From NCBI RefSeq assembly GCF_004764705.1, contig NZ_SHLX01000001.1, forward strand, positions 124,001-188,000: DNA of 64,000 nucleotides, given 5' to 3'. Positions 1 to 8,847 of the stretch are shown here, piece after piece. This stretch comes from Paenibacillus cymbidii. Lineage in GTDB: Bacteria > Bacillota > Bacilli > Paenibacillales > NBRC-103111. Positions within the stretch are counted from its first letter, which is position 1; every line of letters begins with the position of its first letter. Made by a program: the position numbers and the translations under genes. A model generated the notes under the pieces. The model did no database searches. It was given only the letters and a program-made list of their open reading frames with translations, and was not told the DNA's origin.

Positions 1-1
1 C

Positions 2-235
2 GGGAAACTCGCCCTCTGGTGCGCCGCCGCTCCGGGCATGCAGGCAACGCTTGTCGAAGCGGAGCCGGAGCTGTATTATGTCCCGGCCTACGTCGGGTAT
101 CTCGGCTGGGTCGGCTTGCGCCTCGATCGCCACGCCCGGTGGACGGACATCGCCGCCACGATCGGCGACGCGTATTTGGCCCGGGCGCCGCACAAGTACA
201 AGGCGCTGATCGCAGCGGCGAAGCCGGCGGAGTGA
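2..235 (+). CDS. MmcQ/YjbR-family protein, 3' end only
   Basis: This is the C-terminal part of a protein whose start lies before the window. The open frame runs from base 2 and encodes about 77 residues. Residues reading PAYVGYLGWVGLRLD, followed by a helix with AYLARAPHKY near the end, resemble the MmcQ/YjbR (CyaY-like fold, DUF419) family, small proteins with a proposed DNA-binding role and no established enzymatic function. The gene ends about 40 bases before the convergent AraC gene. The family call rests on motif resemblance in a partial sequence. Confidence 0.6.
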   Translation, partial: GKLALWCAAAPGMQATLVEAEPELYYVPAYVGYLGWVGLRLDRHARWTDIAATIGDAYLARAPHKYKALIAAAKPAE

Positions 236-272
236 GCCGCTTCGCCGGCTCCTTTGCGCGCCCGCCGTTTGT

Positions 273-1052
273 TTACGGTTTGGCGCGTCCGAGCTTGAGC
301 GACCGGGAAGGCGGATGGCCGACAATTTTTTTGTATATATAATTGAAATACGTTTGATCGCAATAGCCGAGCGATTCGGATATTTCCCCGATTGTCATGT
401 TCGTCGTCAGCAGCAGCTCCCGCGCCGCGGCGACGCGCACCTCATGCATGTACCCGACCGGTGTCCGTCCGGTCACTTCCTTGAACACATTGGATACGTA
501 ATTCGGGCTGCGGTCGACATGGCGGGCCAGATCGTCCAGCCGAATCTGCTCCCGGTAATGCTGCACAATATACTGCTGGATGCGTTGCGCCAGGCTGCGG
601 CGCGTCGACGGCAGTCCGTCCGCGCCCAGCTCGCGGCGGATCAGGCCGATGATTTCGGTCAGGATGCCGCGGGCGATCATGTCGTAACAGGGCATTTGTC
701 CGATCCACACTTCGTTCAGCACGGAAAAGCGCTGCTTGACATACTCAAAGCCAAGCGGACGAAAGCGCCGGTACGACCTTTCCAGCAGCACGCCCAGCTC
801 CTCTTGCGGTAAATCGTTAAAATGTGCGGAATACATCGTCTGCGGATCGGATTCGTCGCAATGCGCCTCCCGCCAAACTCCTTGCGGCATAAACAGCCCG
901 TCGCCCCGCTGCAGTCGCAGCTTCTCTCCGCCAACCGTATACGTCACTTTCCCTTTGACCACCAGCAGCAAAATATGATGCCGCGTCTGCGCCAGCGGCA
1001 CCTTCCAATTCGAGCCCGCCGCCTGGTCGAACAGAATATGCGCGATTTCCAT
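273..1052 (-). CDS. AraC-family transcriptional regulator (cupin + HTH)
   Basis: A cytosolic AraC/XylS-type regulator of about 259 residues. The N-terminal half reads as a cupin-like sensing fold (LLVVKGKVTYTVGG, then a LRLQRGDGLFMPQG turn). The C-terminal 100 residues carry two helix-turn-helix units (IRLDDLARHVDRSPNYVSNV and MTIGEISESLGYCDQTYF). I chose the ATG at 1052 because GGGAGG lies 7 bases upstream of it; an in-frame ATG at 1094 would add 14 residues but has only a weak ribosome site. It is divergent from the amidohydrolase gene, so it probably controls that gene and its neighbours. The effector is unknown. Confidence 0.85.
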   Translation of the reverse strand: MEIAHILFDQAAGSNWKVPLAQTRHHILLLVVKGKVTYTVGGEKLRLQRGDGLFMPQGVWREAHCDESDPQTMYSAHFNDLPQEELGVLLERSYRRFRPLGFEYVKQRFSVLNEVWIGQMPCYDMIARGILTEIIGLIRRELGADGLPSTRRSLAQRIQQYIVQHYREQIRLDDLARHVDRSPNYVSNVFKEVTGRTPVGYMHEVRVAAARELLLTTNMTIGEISESLGYCDQTYFNYIYKKIVGHPPSRSLKLGRAKP

Positions 1053-1094
1053 CAGGAGCCTCCCAGCCGCTTCCCACAAGCTCTTGCGATCCAT

Positions 1095-1136
1095 AATCGT
1101 AGAATCGCTTCAAAAGTCGTATGATTACCAATCGTA
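1095..1136. promoter_or_regulatory. Direct repeats AATCGTA between divergent genes (candidate AraC operator)
   Basis: AATCGTA occurs at 1095-1101 and again at 1130-1136, in the same orientation 35 bp apart, in the short gap between the divergent AraC and amidohydrolase genes. Direct half-sites are typical of AraC binding. No convincing -35/-10 pair was seen. Inference only. Confidence 0.3.
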
Positions 1137-1190
1137 AACCTTTCCGGCCGATCTTACAATGGAATTAACCAACCGAAGGGGGAACAAGGC

Positions 1191-2252
1191 ATGAACGAAA
1201 GGAACCATGTGATCGACGTCGACGTGCACAACGATTTGAAAAGCACGCTGGAGCTGGCGCAATATTTGCCGGAGCCGTGGAAATCGCGGGTACAGAGTGC
1301 GGGCGTGGGCATGCCCGGCCACGGCTACTGGTCGCCGGTCGGCGTCATGCGCAAGGACTGCCTGCCGCCGGGCGGCGGACCGTCCGCTTCCGACCCGGAT
1401 TACCTCGTGCAGGATCTGGTCGAGCCGTTCGGCATCAAGTATGCCATCCTGACCGGCAACATGACGAACATCACAACGATGCACGACCCCGATTACGCCG
1501 CGGCGATCGCCACGGCCTACAACGACCACATCGTCGCCGACTGGCTGCCGAAGCACGAATCGTTTCGCGGCTCGATTACGGTGGCACCGCAGGATCCGCA
1601 GCTGGCTGTGCGCGAAATCGAACGGCTGGCGGGCCATCCGCAGATGGTGCAGGTGCTGATGGGCAGCGCGCAGCGGGCGCCGCTCGGCCAGCGCCAGTTT
1701 CACCCGATTTATGAAGCGGCGCAGCGGCACGGCTTGCCGGTGACGATCCATCCCGGGGGCGAAGGTGCGGGAGGAACGCCGCCGCCGACGCCGGCGGGAT
1801 ATCCGACCCGTTATCTCGAGTGGCATACGTGCCTGTCGCAAAATTTTATGGCCCATCTTGTCAGCCTTGTCTGCGAAGGCGTGTTCGAAAAGTTTCCGCG
1901 GCTGAAGTTCGTGCTGCTCGAAGGCGGCGTCGCCTGGCTGCCTCACCTGATGTGGCGGCTCGACAAAAATTACAAAGGGCTGCGCTCATCGGTGCCGTGG
2001 CTGAAACGATTGCCGAGCGAATACATCCGCGACCATTGCCTTTTCTCGACGCAGCCGATCGAGGAGCCGGACGATCCAAAGCAGCTGCTGTCCATCTTCG
2101 ACATGTTCGACGCGGAGAACGTGCTGATGTTCTCCAGCGATTACCCGCATTGGGACAACGACATGCCGACGGAAATTTTGAAGAAGCTTCGTCCCGAAGC
2201 GCGCGACAAAATATTTTACGCCAACGCGGCCAAGCTGTACCGGCTTGGGTAA
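1191..2252 (+). CDS. Amidohydrolase-family metal-dependent hydrolase (TIM barrel)
   Basis: A 353-residue protein of the amidohydrolase-2 (ACMSD-like) superfamily, whose members hydrolyse or decarboxylate small ring or lactone substrates in the cytoplasm. Family signs are the N-terminal IDVDVHND segment where metal ligands usually lie, VTIHPGGEG in the middle, FPRLKFVLLEGG, and the C-terminal SSDYPHWD with the conserved Asp. The start has GGGGGAAC upstream. The Rieske gene follows after 14 bases, so the two are surely co-transcribed. No substrate can be assigned; an aromatic or lactone compound is plausible but inferred. Confidence 0.8.
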   Translation: MNERNHVIDVDVHNDLKSTLELAQYLPEPWKSRVQSAGVGMPGHGYWSPVGVMRKDCLPPGGGPSASDPDYLVQDLVEPFGIKYAILTGNMTNITTMHDPDYAAAIATAYNDHIVADWLPKHESFRGSITVAPQDPQLAVREIERLAGHPQMVQVLMGSAQRAPLGQRQFHPIYEAAQRHGLPVTIHPGGEGAGGTPPPTPAGYPTRYLEWHTCLSQNFMAHLVSLVCEGVFEKFPRLKFVLLEGGVAWLPHLMWRLDKNYKGLRSSVPWLKRLPSEYIRDHCLFSTQPIEEPDDPKQLLSIFDMFDAENVLMFSSDYPHWDNDMPTEILKKLRPEARDKIFYANAAKLYRLG

Positions 2253-2266
2253 AGGGAGGGAATCCG

Positions 2267-2617
2267 ATGCCTGTCCATTATGTTGCCATGACCGAAGAAA
2301 TACCGGCGGGGCAGAGTAGAATCGTCACCGTCGAAGGCCGCTCGATCGGGGTCTACAATGTCGACGGCGCCTATTATGCGCTGCACAACCGCTGTCCGCA
2401 CGAAGGGGCTCCGTTATGCAAAGGCCCGGTGTGCGGGACAACACTGCCGTCGAACGTGTACGAATACGAGTTCGGCCGTCGCGGCGAACTGGTGCGCTGC
2501 CCGTGGCACGGCTGGGAATTCGAGATCAAATCCGGCAAATCGGTATTCGACGAAAAAGTGCGGACCCGCAGCTACAAGGTGCAAGTGGACGACGGCCGGA
2601 TCGGCATCGTGTGGTGA
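2267..2617 (+). CDS. Rieske [2Fe-2S] ferredoxin-like protein
   Basis: A 116-residue protein made of little more than a Rieske domain. Cluster ligands are Cys43-x-His45 (CPH) and Cys78-x2-His81 (CPWH), spaced as in ferredoxin components of Rieske non-haem oxygenases. The spacer between the two ligand pairs is longer than in small ferredoxins, about 32 residues. The ATG at 2267 follows AGGGAGGG. It forms a two-gene unit with the amidohydrolase. No oxygenase alpha subunit or reductase lies nearby, so its electron partner is unknown; small Rieske proteins paired with amidohydrolases may act outside classical oxygenases. Confidence 0.88.
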   Translation: MPVHYVAMTEEIPAGQSRIVTVEGRSIGVYNVDGAYYALHNRCPHEGAPLCKGPVCGTTLPSNVYEYEFGRRGELVRCPWHGWEFEIKSGKSVFDEKVRTRSYKVQVDDGRIGIVW

Positions 2618-2729
2618 AGGAGCGCGACGAACGGGCGCGGCGGTTGACGCCGGAGCCGCCATTACCTGGGGCATGCCAAATGCGCCCGTTGCCTGTACAA
2701 TAGAGAAAGTCGGGAAAGGTGGGTGGCGC

Positions 2730-5042
2730 ATGGCGGGTCGGTTCAAGCCGCAAACGTTGCGAAGCGCGCTGTTTTGGCAATTTTTTGCGAAATATTTTGT
2801 GCTGATCCTGGTGCCCGTCATTGCGGCGAGCACCTTTACGAACGTGTTCGTCGTTCGTTTGATCGAGCGGGGCGCCGAACAATCCAGCGCCCGCATCATG
2901 CGCGACTACGCGCAGCAGACCGACAAGCAGCTGCAGGCGCTGCAGGCGGGCATGATCCAACTGCTTGGCGCGGCCAATTTGCAAAGTCTGCTGACCGGCG
3001 GCGGCAACGAACCGTACGATATGGAACGGCTGGAAAAAATTTATGCGCTCATGGCGCAAATGAACGCCATTCGCACGGAACCGATCGTGTCCGGCGCGTT
3101 CCTTTATTTTGCCAGCGCCGATCTCGTCATCGACAACAATATTTACACGAACAAATCGTATTATTTCAAGCAGACGTTTGCGCTGGAGCCGGCCGATCGG
3201 GACATGCTGCAGCGCGCGTTCGCGGGCAAACAAATGATGCGGTTTACGCAGCCGTACCACGTGCGCAACCCGGATTACCAGGAAGGCGCCTACTTGTCCG
3301 TAATCACCGGCTATCCTTTCAACGAAAGCGACCCGGACGTGTTCCTGTCGGTGCAGATCCGGCGGGAACAGCTGCAGCGGCTGATTCGCACGCAGGAGGA
3401 CTGGATCGCGCGGACGGCGATCGTCGACGGCGCCGCCGCCATCGTTACCCAGTCGGACGAAGCGGCGTTCGACAGGAAAGCGCTTCGCGGCGCGATGGAA
3501 GGCGGCACGGAAAATACGCTGAACGGCTTCGGCGCCGGCCAGGCGGTTTCGTATGTCCGTTCGGCGTTCAATCCGGACTGGTATTATGTCACATGGGTCG
3601 ATCTGGGCACGCTGCTGCAGCCGGCGCGCACGCTGAAGCTGCTGAGCGTGGGCTTTTTTGGCTTCTTCATACTGGTCGGAGCTTGCGTCTCCTATTATTT
3701 GAGCCGACGGCTGCATAATCCGATCGCGGAAATTCGCAACCGGCTGCAGTCGCACCGTTCGCTGCTTGCGGCCGGCAGCGTCGACATCGCGCCGCAGGAC
3801 AACGACTTCGACGTGATCCGGCGGTTCTCGCAGCTGCTGCTCGCCGAGCACAAGGAGCTGTCGCAGCTTGTGAAAGGCATCCTGCCGATGGTGCAGGAAG
3901 ATTTCGTCACGCGCATCCTGAGCGGCGAGTACCGCGACGAGCTGGCCATCGCCTTTTACGCCAAAGAGATTGCCTTTGCTTACGAGCCCGAAGCTGCCCG
4001 TGCCGTATTCGTGATCGAGTACCGCTACTACGAGCAAACGCTGGCCCAGCTGTCGGAAACGTCGAAGTCGTTCCTGCTGGCCGAGCTGAAAGAGAAGCTG
4101 GCCAAACGGCTGGAAGGCGCCATATGGCTGTGCCAGACCGGTGCCGGCGAGCTCGCCTGCGTCGTCCGTCTGCCGAAAGGGGAGCCGGACGGACGCCCGG
4201 AAGCCGCGAGCCGGATCAAGGAAGTGCTGGGGACGTACGCCTCGTTCTTCAAGGCAGCCGTCGGCGTCGGCAAAACGGCGCATGCCATGGGCGAGCTGCA
4301 TCTTTCCTACCGCTACGGCGCGGCGCTGCTGAAGCAAAAAAGCTTGCGCGCGGATGTGGAAGTGTTCGCCGACGAAGAAGCGGCGGTCGAGCGGGAAGCG
4401 ATCGACGGCTATTTGTCCGCGGAGGACGTCAACCGGATCGCCAACCAATACCGGTCCGGGCAGTACGAGCTGCTGCTGCAGACGGCCCTGGAGCTGCTGG
4501 AGGCGGGCATCCGCAAAGGGGCGACCGCCTTCCAGACGAAAAGTCTGGGAGCGGACGTGCTGAACGCGTGGATTCGCGAAGTGGAGGCCGAGCGGAACGA
4601 TTTCAGCTTCGCTTACTACGCCGAGTTGTTCGAGGCGCTGAACCGCTGCCAGTCATGGGAGGAGTTGAAGCTCGGCCTGACGAAAATCCACGGGACGCTG
4701 TTCCGTCCGCCGACGCCCGCTGGGAGGCGCGAGCAATTTGCGGAAGTCGTCGATTACATTCGCGGGCATTACCGGGAAGAGTTGTCGATCGAGCAGTTGG
4801 CCGGGCGACTGAGCATGTCGGTCAGCCATTTCAGCCGCACGTTCAAGGAAGCGGTCGGCGAGAAGTATGTGGAGTACGTGACGAAGCTGCGGCTTGCGGA
4901 GGCGAAGCGGCTGCTGGGCGAAACGGACATGAAGATCGAAGAAATCGCCGAAGCGGTCGGCTATTTGGGCAGCAACGCGTTCATCCGCATTTTCCGCAAG
5001 TATGAAGGCATTACCCCGGGCAAATATCGCGGCATCCGTTGA
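2730..5042 (+). CDS. Membrane-anchored AraC-family sensor-regulator
   Basis: A 770-residue regulator of the type paired with LplA/B/C-like sugar importers in Paenibacillaceae. One membrane segment lies near residues 15-38 (FVLILVPVIAASTF). An extracellular sensing region follows, then a second membrane segment near 300-320 (GFFGFFILVGACVSYYL), a HAMP-like linker, a cytosolic region and a C-terminal AraC domain (LSIEQLAGRLSMSVSHFS; IEEIAEAVGYLGSNAF). The ATG at 2730 has GAAAGGTGGG upstream; the frame is open farther upstream but overlaps the Rieske gene. A terminator follows at 5102. It probably senses an external glycan or ligand and activates the importer downstream. Confidence 0.87.
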   Translation: MAGRFKPQTLRSALFWQFFAKYFVLILVPVIAASTFTNVFVVRLIERGAEQSSARIMRDYAQQTDKQLQALQAGMIQLLGAANLQSLLTGGGNEPYDMERLEKIYALMAQMNAIRTEPIVSGAFLYFASADLVIDNNIYTNKSYYFKQTFALEPADRDMLQRAFAGKQMMRFTQPYHVRNPDYQEGAYLSVITGYPFNESDPDVFLSVQIRREQLQRLIRTQEDWIARTAIVDGAAAIVTQSDEAAFDRKALRGAMEGGTENTLNGFGAGQAVSYVRSAFNPDWYYVTWVDLGTLLQPARTLKLLSVGFFGFFILVGACVSYYLSRRLHNPIAEIRNRLQSHRSLLAAGSVDIAPQDNDFDVIRRFSQLLLAEHKELSQLVKGILPMVQEDFVTRILSGEYRDELAIAFYAKEIAFAYEPEAARAVFVIEYRYYEQTLAQLSETSKSFLLAELKEKLAKRLEGAIWLCQTGAGELACVVRLPKGEPDGRPEAASRIKEVLGTYASFFKAAVGVGKTAHAMGELHLSYRYGAALLKQKSLRADVEVFADEEAAVEREAIDGYLSAEDVNRIANQYRSGQYELLLQTALELLEAGIRKGATAFQTKSLGADVLNAWIREVEAERNDFSFAYYAELFEALNRCQSWEELKLGLTKIHGTLFRPPTPAGRREQFAEVVDYIRGHYREELSIEQLAGRLSMSVSHFSRTFKEAVGEKYVEYVTKLRLAEAKRLLGETDMKIEEIAEAVGYLGSNAFIRIFRKYEGITPGKYRGIR

Positions 5043-5101
5043 AATCGCCTTCATTTGCGCCATGTGCGTTTTTTGCTCCGGACCAATCGAGTTTTCGTCA
5101 A

Positions 5102-5128
5102 ACCGGCCGACAAGGCCGGTATTTTTTT
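5102..5128 (+). terminator. Rho-independent terminator after the AraC sensor gene
   Basis: ACCGGCC (5102-5108) pairs with GGCCGGT (5114-5120) around a five-base loop, and seven T residues follow. This separates the sensor gene from the importer genes and argues that the permease starts downstream of 5128. Confidence 0.85.
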
Positions 5129-5297
5129 GCGCAAAGCCTCGCGCTGGCGCGGTTATTTGACGTATGCCGCGCCTGGCGCAAAAAAGGACGACGGCGAAAA
5201 TATGCACGATTTACAGCTTCGTCCCGGGTCCGTATCGTTAGGGATGCAAAACCGGCGTCAAAAACGGCCGGACTCAGGGCGGGAGCGTGGTCGAGCC

Positions 5298-6221
5298 ATG
5301 GATTTCGGCAGATGGAGAGCGGGTTGGCACATCGCCCGCAAGAACAAGATGCTTTATGCGCTTATGCTGCCGGGCATCGCGTATTACCTGATTTTCAAAT
5401 ATGTGCCGATGTACGGCGTGCTGATCGCCTTCCAGGACTATTCGATGGGGCGCGGCATTCTGGGCAGCAAGTTCGTCGGGCTGAAGCATTTCGTCGAATT
5501 TTTTTACCATACGCCGGATGCCTGGAAGCTCATCCGCAATACGCTGGTGCTGAACGCGTACGATCTGCTGTTTCATTTTCCGGCTCCGATCGTGCTGGCG
5601 CTCTTGTTTCACGAGCTGAAGAGCAAATCGTTCCGGCGTTTGGCGCAAACGATCAGCTATATGCCGCATTTCCTGTCCACGGTTGTCATCGCCGGCATTC
5701 TCGTTGTGTTCCTGTCGCCGTCAACCGGCATTGCCGGCGTGCTGTTGAAGGCGGTCGGCAAGGAACCGATCCTGTTCCTCGGAGAGCCGGGATGGTTCCG
5801 CACGATCTATATCGGTTCGGAGATCTGGCAGAAGCTCGGCTGGGGCACGATTCTGTATTTGGCGGCAATTGCGGGCATCGATCCCTCGTTGTACGAAGCG
5901 GCGCGCATGGACGGCGCCAACCGGTTCCGCCAGATGCGCCACATTACATTCGTCGGCATGGTCCCGGTCATGATTATTTTGTTCACGCTCAATCTGGGAC
6001 ACATTATGGAAATCGGATTTCAAAAGATCATCCTGCTGTACAACCCGCGCAATTACGAAACGTCGGACGTCATCAATACATTCGTTTACAGGCGCGGCAT
6101 TCTTGACGCCGACTTCAGTTTTGCCGCAGCAGTAGGGCTGTTCCAATCGGCGATCGGCCTGATCCTGGTCGTGCTGGCCAACCGGATCGCCCGCCGGCAT
6201 TCCGAAACGAGTCTATGGTAG
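5298..6221 (+). CDS. ABC sugar-importer permease, LplB type
   Basis: About 307 residues with six predicted membrane helices. It belongs to the CUT1-type binding-protein-dependent permease family (LplB/YtcP-like). Signs are the N-terminal MLPGIAYYLIFKYVPMYGV segment and the EAA loop that contacts the ATPase, YEAARMDGANRFRQMRHIT. I chose the ATG at 5298 (GGGCGGGAG upstream). The frame stays open to 5055, but that extension crosses the terminator at 5102-5128 and looks non-coding. It pairs with the next permease. No ATP-binding subunit is encoded nearby; a shared MsmK-type ATPase elsewhere is usual for this class. Confidence 0.87.
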   Translation: MDFGRWRAGWHIARKNKMLYALMLPGIAYYLIFKYVPMYGVLIAFQDYSMGRGILGSKFVGLKHFVEFFYHTPDAWKLIRNTLVLNAYDLLFHFPAPIVLALLFHELKSKSFRRLAQTISYMPHFLSTVVIAGILVVFLSPSTGIAGVLLKAVGKEPILFLGEPGWFRTIYIGSEIWQKLGWGTILYLAAIAGIDPSLYEAARMDGANRFRQMRHITFVGMVPVMIILFTLNLGHIMEIGFQKIILLYNPRNYETSDVINTFVYRRGILDADFSFAAAVGLFQSAIGLILVVLANRIARRHSETSLW

Positions 6222-6238
6222 GAAGGGGGAAGGGGACC

Positions 6239-7102
6239 GTGCGCATCAAATCGAGTCTCGGTTCGAAGCTGTTCGACGCGTTCAACATCTTGCTGCTGCT
6301 GCTGCTGATCGTTGTCATGCTGTATCCGATGTGGTTCGTGCTTGCTGCCTCGATCAGCAACAATGCAATGGTGGCGGCCGGCAAAGTCGTATTGTGGCCG
6401 AAAATGGTGACGTTCGCCGCATACCGGCGGCTGATCGGCGATACGCTGCTGTGGAACAGCTACTGGAATACGATCCGCTACACCGTCGTCCATACGGCGC
6501 TTACGCTCGCCGCTACATCGGCGATGGCGTACCCGCTGGCGAAGAAGTGGCTGCCGGGCCGGCGGACGATCCTGCTGCTTGCGGCGTTTACGCTTCTGTT
6601 TGGCGGCGGGCTTATCCCTACGTTTCTCGTCGTCAAGCAGCTGCACTTGCTCGATTCGATCTGGGCGATCGTACTTCCGTCGCTAATCAGCACCTGGTAT
6701 CTGTTCATCATGCGCACGTTTTTCGAGGCGCTGCCGCAGGAGCTCGAAGACGCCGCCACGATCGACGGCTGCGGCCCGATGCAGGTGCTGGCGCGCATCG
6801 TCGTGCCGCTGTCGATGCCGGTCATCGCCACGATCGCGCTGTTCACCGCGGTAGGGCAATGGAATTCGTTCTTCGACGCGCTGCTTTATTTGAACGCCAA
6901 CAAGCTGTACCCGCTGCAGATCATGCTGCGCAGCTATTTGATCGCCGGCATGGATCCGCCGCAAGGCGAAGGCGATCTGAACACGATGGAGACGGTCAAA
7001 TATGCGCTCATTATGATCGCCACGGTACCGATCCTGTGCGTGTACCCGTTCATCCAGAAGTATTTTGCCCAGGGAAGCATGGTCGGCGGGGTCAAAGGGT
7101 AG
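6239..7102 (+). CDS. ABC sugar-importer permease, LplC type
   Basis: The second permease of the importer, 287 residues if read from the GTG at 6239. Six membrane helices are predicted. The EAA loop reads LEDAATIDGCGPMQVLARIV, and the C-terminus PFIQKYFAQGSMVGGVKG is a hallmark of this family. The GTG is preferred because GGAAGGGGGAAGGGG precedes it; the ATG at 6215 overlaps the stop of the upstream permease and lacks a ribosome site. It forms the membrane channel with the upstream permease and receives substrate from the lipoprotein encoded next. Confidence 0.86.
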   Translation: MRIKSSLGSKLFDAFNILLLLLLIVVMLYPMWFVLAASISNNAMVAAGKVVLWPKMVTFAAYRRLIGDTLLWNSYWNTIRYTVVHTALTLAATSAMAYPLAKKWLPGRRTILLLAAFTLLFGGGLIPTFLVVKQLHLLDSIWAIVLPSLISTWYLFIMRTFFEALPQELEDAATIDGCGPMQVLARIVVPLSMPVIATIALFTAVGQWNSFFDALLYLNANKLYPLQIMLRSYLIAGMDPPQGEGDLNTMETVKYALIMIATVPILCVYPFIQKYFAQGSMVGGVKG

Positions 7103-7165
7103 ATGCGGAATTCGAAAGATTCCGTTCTCTATACAGGTGTACAATATGATGGGGAGGTAAGCGGC

Positions 7166-8773
7166 ATGAAGTGGAGGAAAACGGGGGCGGTCGTCGCCCC
7201 GATCGTATTGTCCGTCGCTCTGGCGGCGTGCAGCGGGGGAGGAAACGGGTCTTCGGGCAAGCCGGCCGATTCCGGTTCGACGGCTGCGGCGTCATCGTCG
7301 GCGTCAGCGTCAGCGTCGGCAAAGCCGAAGGCGGCGACATTCACTTGGCTGGTGGCGGACCGCGTCGAAGGACCGGTGAAGCAGGATTGGGAAATTTTCA
7401 AGATGCTGGAGCAACGAACCGGCGCCAAAATCGAGCTGCAAGCCGTGCCGAGCACCTCGCTGGCGGAGAAGAAAAACATCATGATCGCCACCAATTCGGT
7501 TACCGACATCATCCAGGTGACGAATCAGGAAGGCCGCGAGAACGGGCCGGAGAAGGTTTTCCTTAATTTGAAGGATTATCTCGACCAGGCGCCCAATCTG
7601 AAAAAGTTTTATGACTCCAATCCCGAAGCGAAGGCGCAGGCGACGGCGGCCGACGGCGGGCTGTACACGATTCCGACGATCGAAAGCTATATCGGCGGCA
7701 AAGGGTTCGACGAGGCATGGTATGCACGCAAGGACCTGATGGACAAACTCGGTCTGAAGGCGCCGACAAGCCTGGATGAATTGTATCCCTTCCTGAAAGC
7801 GTTCAAGCAGCAATACCCGGACTCTTACCCGCTGACGATGGCGCCGAACGCCGTCAATCCGATGGACCTGTACCGTGTTTTTCTGAAAGCGTTCACCGGC
7901 ATCCAGGGCTACATCAACCTGAATCCGGACACGGACAAGTACGAATTCGCCGGCTACGCCAAAGGGTTCAAGGAAGCGCTGCAATACATGAACAAGCTGT
8001 ACGCGGAGAAGCTGCTCGACCCGGAATATTCGCTGCTGACGCGGGCGCAGTACGACGAGAAGCTCATTTCGAACAAATCGTTCGTTACCTTCTATTGGAA
8101 AGCGGACATCGAGCTGCTGCAAAGCAAGGCGCGTACGGCCAGCGGCAACCAGCAGTTCGACATGGACGGCTTCCTGACGTTCGCCGCACCGGGCGTCAAA
8201 AACTACAATTTCGCCCGCTCGGTCGTTGGCGCGAATGGCATGGCCATTTCCGCGAACGTCAAGGATAAGCAAGCTGCCGTCAAGCTGATGGATTATTTGA
8301 AAGGCGACGAAGGCACGAAGCTGCTCAACCTCGGCATCGAAGGCAAAACGTACAAGATGGCAAACGGTCAGCCGCGGTTCATGGAGGAATTCGGCTCGGC
8401 GCCTTACAACGCTTTGCGCAAGGACTACGGCGTCTGGTACCCGATGATCGGCTTCGAATTTGCGCTGCCGCGGATCGCCTGGGAGAACGCGCTCGACGAC
8501 AAGACCAAAAAGGTCAATGCCGCTTACGAGCCGACCGTCATCGCCGCGCCGCGTTCTTTCGTCAAAACGAAGGAGGAGCAGGAACTGGAAAAATCGAAGC
8601 TGACGAATCTGACCAAATATGTCGACCAGAAGCTGGCCGAATTCGTCGTCGGCAAAACGCCGATCAACGACGAAACGATCGCCGCCTTCCAGTCGGAGTC
8701 GAAAAAGCAGGGCGCCGACGACATTGTCGCCATGTACAACACCGCCTATAAACGGACTTACGGGGTCAAATAA
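7166..8773 (+). CDS. Extracellular solute-binding lipoprotein (LplA-type)
   Basis: A 535-residue lipoprotein that captures substrate for the two permeases just upstream. It starts MKWRK, has a hydrophobic signal and the lipobox LAAC with Cys22 as the lipidated residue, then a low-complexity Ser/Ala linker of the kind that tethers such proteins. The mature part (for example YTIPTIESYIGGKGFDEAWY) matches large oligosaccharide-binding family-1 proteins. The ATG at 7166 is backed by GGGGAGG. A terminator closes the operon at 8788. The substrate is unknown; the adjacent amidohydrolase/Rieske pair may process it. Confidence 0.9.
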   Translation: MKWRKTGAVVAPIVLSVALAACSGGGNGSSGKPADSGSTAAASSSASASASAKPKAATFTWLVADRVEGPVKQDWEIFKMLEQRTGAKIELQAVPSTSLAEKKNIMIATNSVTDIIQVTNQEGRENGPEKVFLNLKDYLDQAPNLKKFYDSNPEAKAQATAADGGLYTIPTIESYIGGKGFDEAWYARKDLMDKLGLKAPTSLDELYPFLKAFKQQYPDSYPLTMAPNAVNPMDLYRVFLKAFTGIQGYINLNPDTDKYEFAGYAKGFKEALQYMNKLYAEKLLDPEYSLLTRAQYDEKLISNKSFVTFYWKADIELLQSKARTASGNQQFDMDGFLTFAAPGVKNYNFARSVVGANGMAISANVKDKQAAVKLMDYLKGDEGTKLLNLGIEGKTYKMANGQPRFMEEFGSAPYNALRKDYGVWYPMIGFEFALPRIAWENALDDKTKKVNAAYEPTVIAAPRSFVKTKEEQELEKSKLTNLTKYVDQKLAEFVVGKTPINDETIAAFQSESKKQGADDIVAMYNTAYKRTYGVK

Positions 8774-8787
8774 GGAGGCTCGCGGAG

Positions 8788-8836
8788 GGCAACGTTCCCG
8801 TCATTCTAAGAATGGCGGATCGTTGCCTGTTTTTTT
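8788..8836 (+). terminator. Rho-independent terminator closing the importer operon
   Basis: GGCAACG (8788-8794) pairs with CGTTGCC (8821-8827). An inner CATTCTAAGAATG hairpin extends the stem, and seven T residues follow at 8830-8836. Confidence 0.85.
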
Positions 8837-8847
8837 GCATCGTTCGC

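Noticed and set aside
2526..4448. 640-codon open frame on - opposite the AraC sensor
   Set aside because: Antisense frame of a clear regulator gene; no start site support and no recognisable domain.
5055..5297. N-terminal extension of the LplB-type permease to 5055
   Set aside because: The extension includes a rho-independent terminator at 5102-5128 and reads as non-family sequence; the ATG at 5298 gives the normal start.
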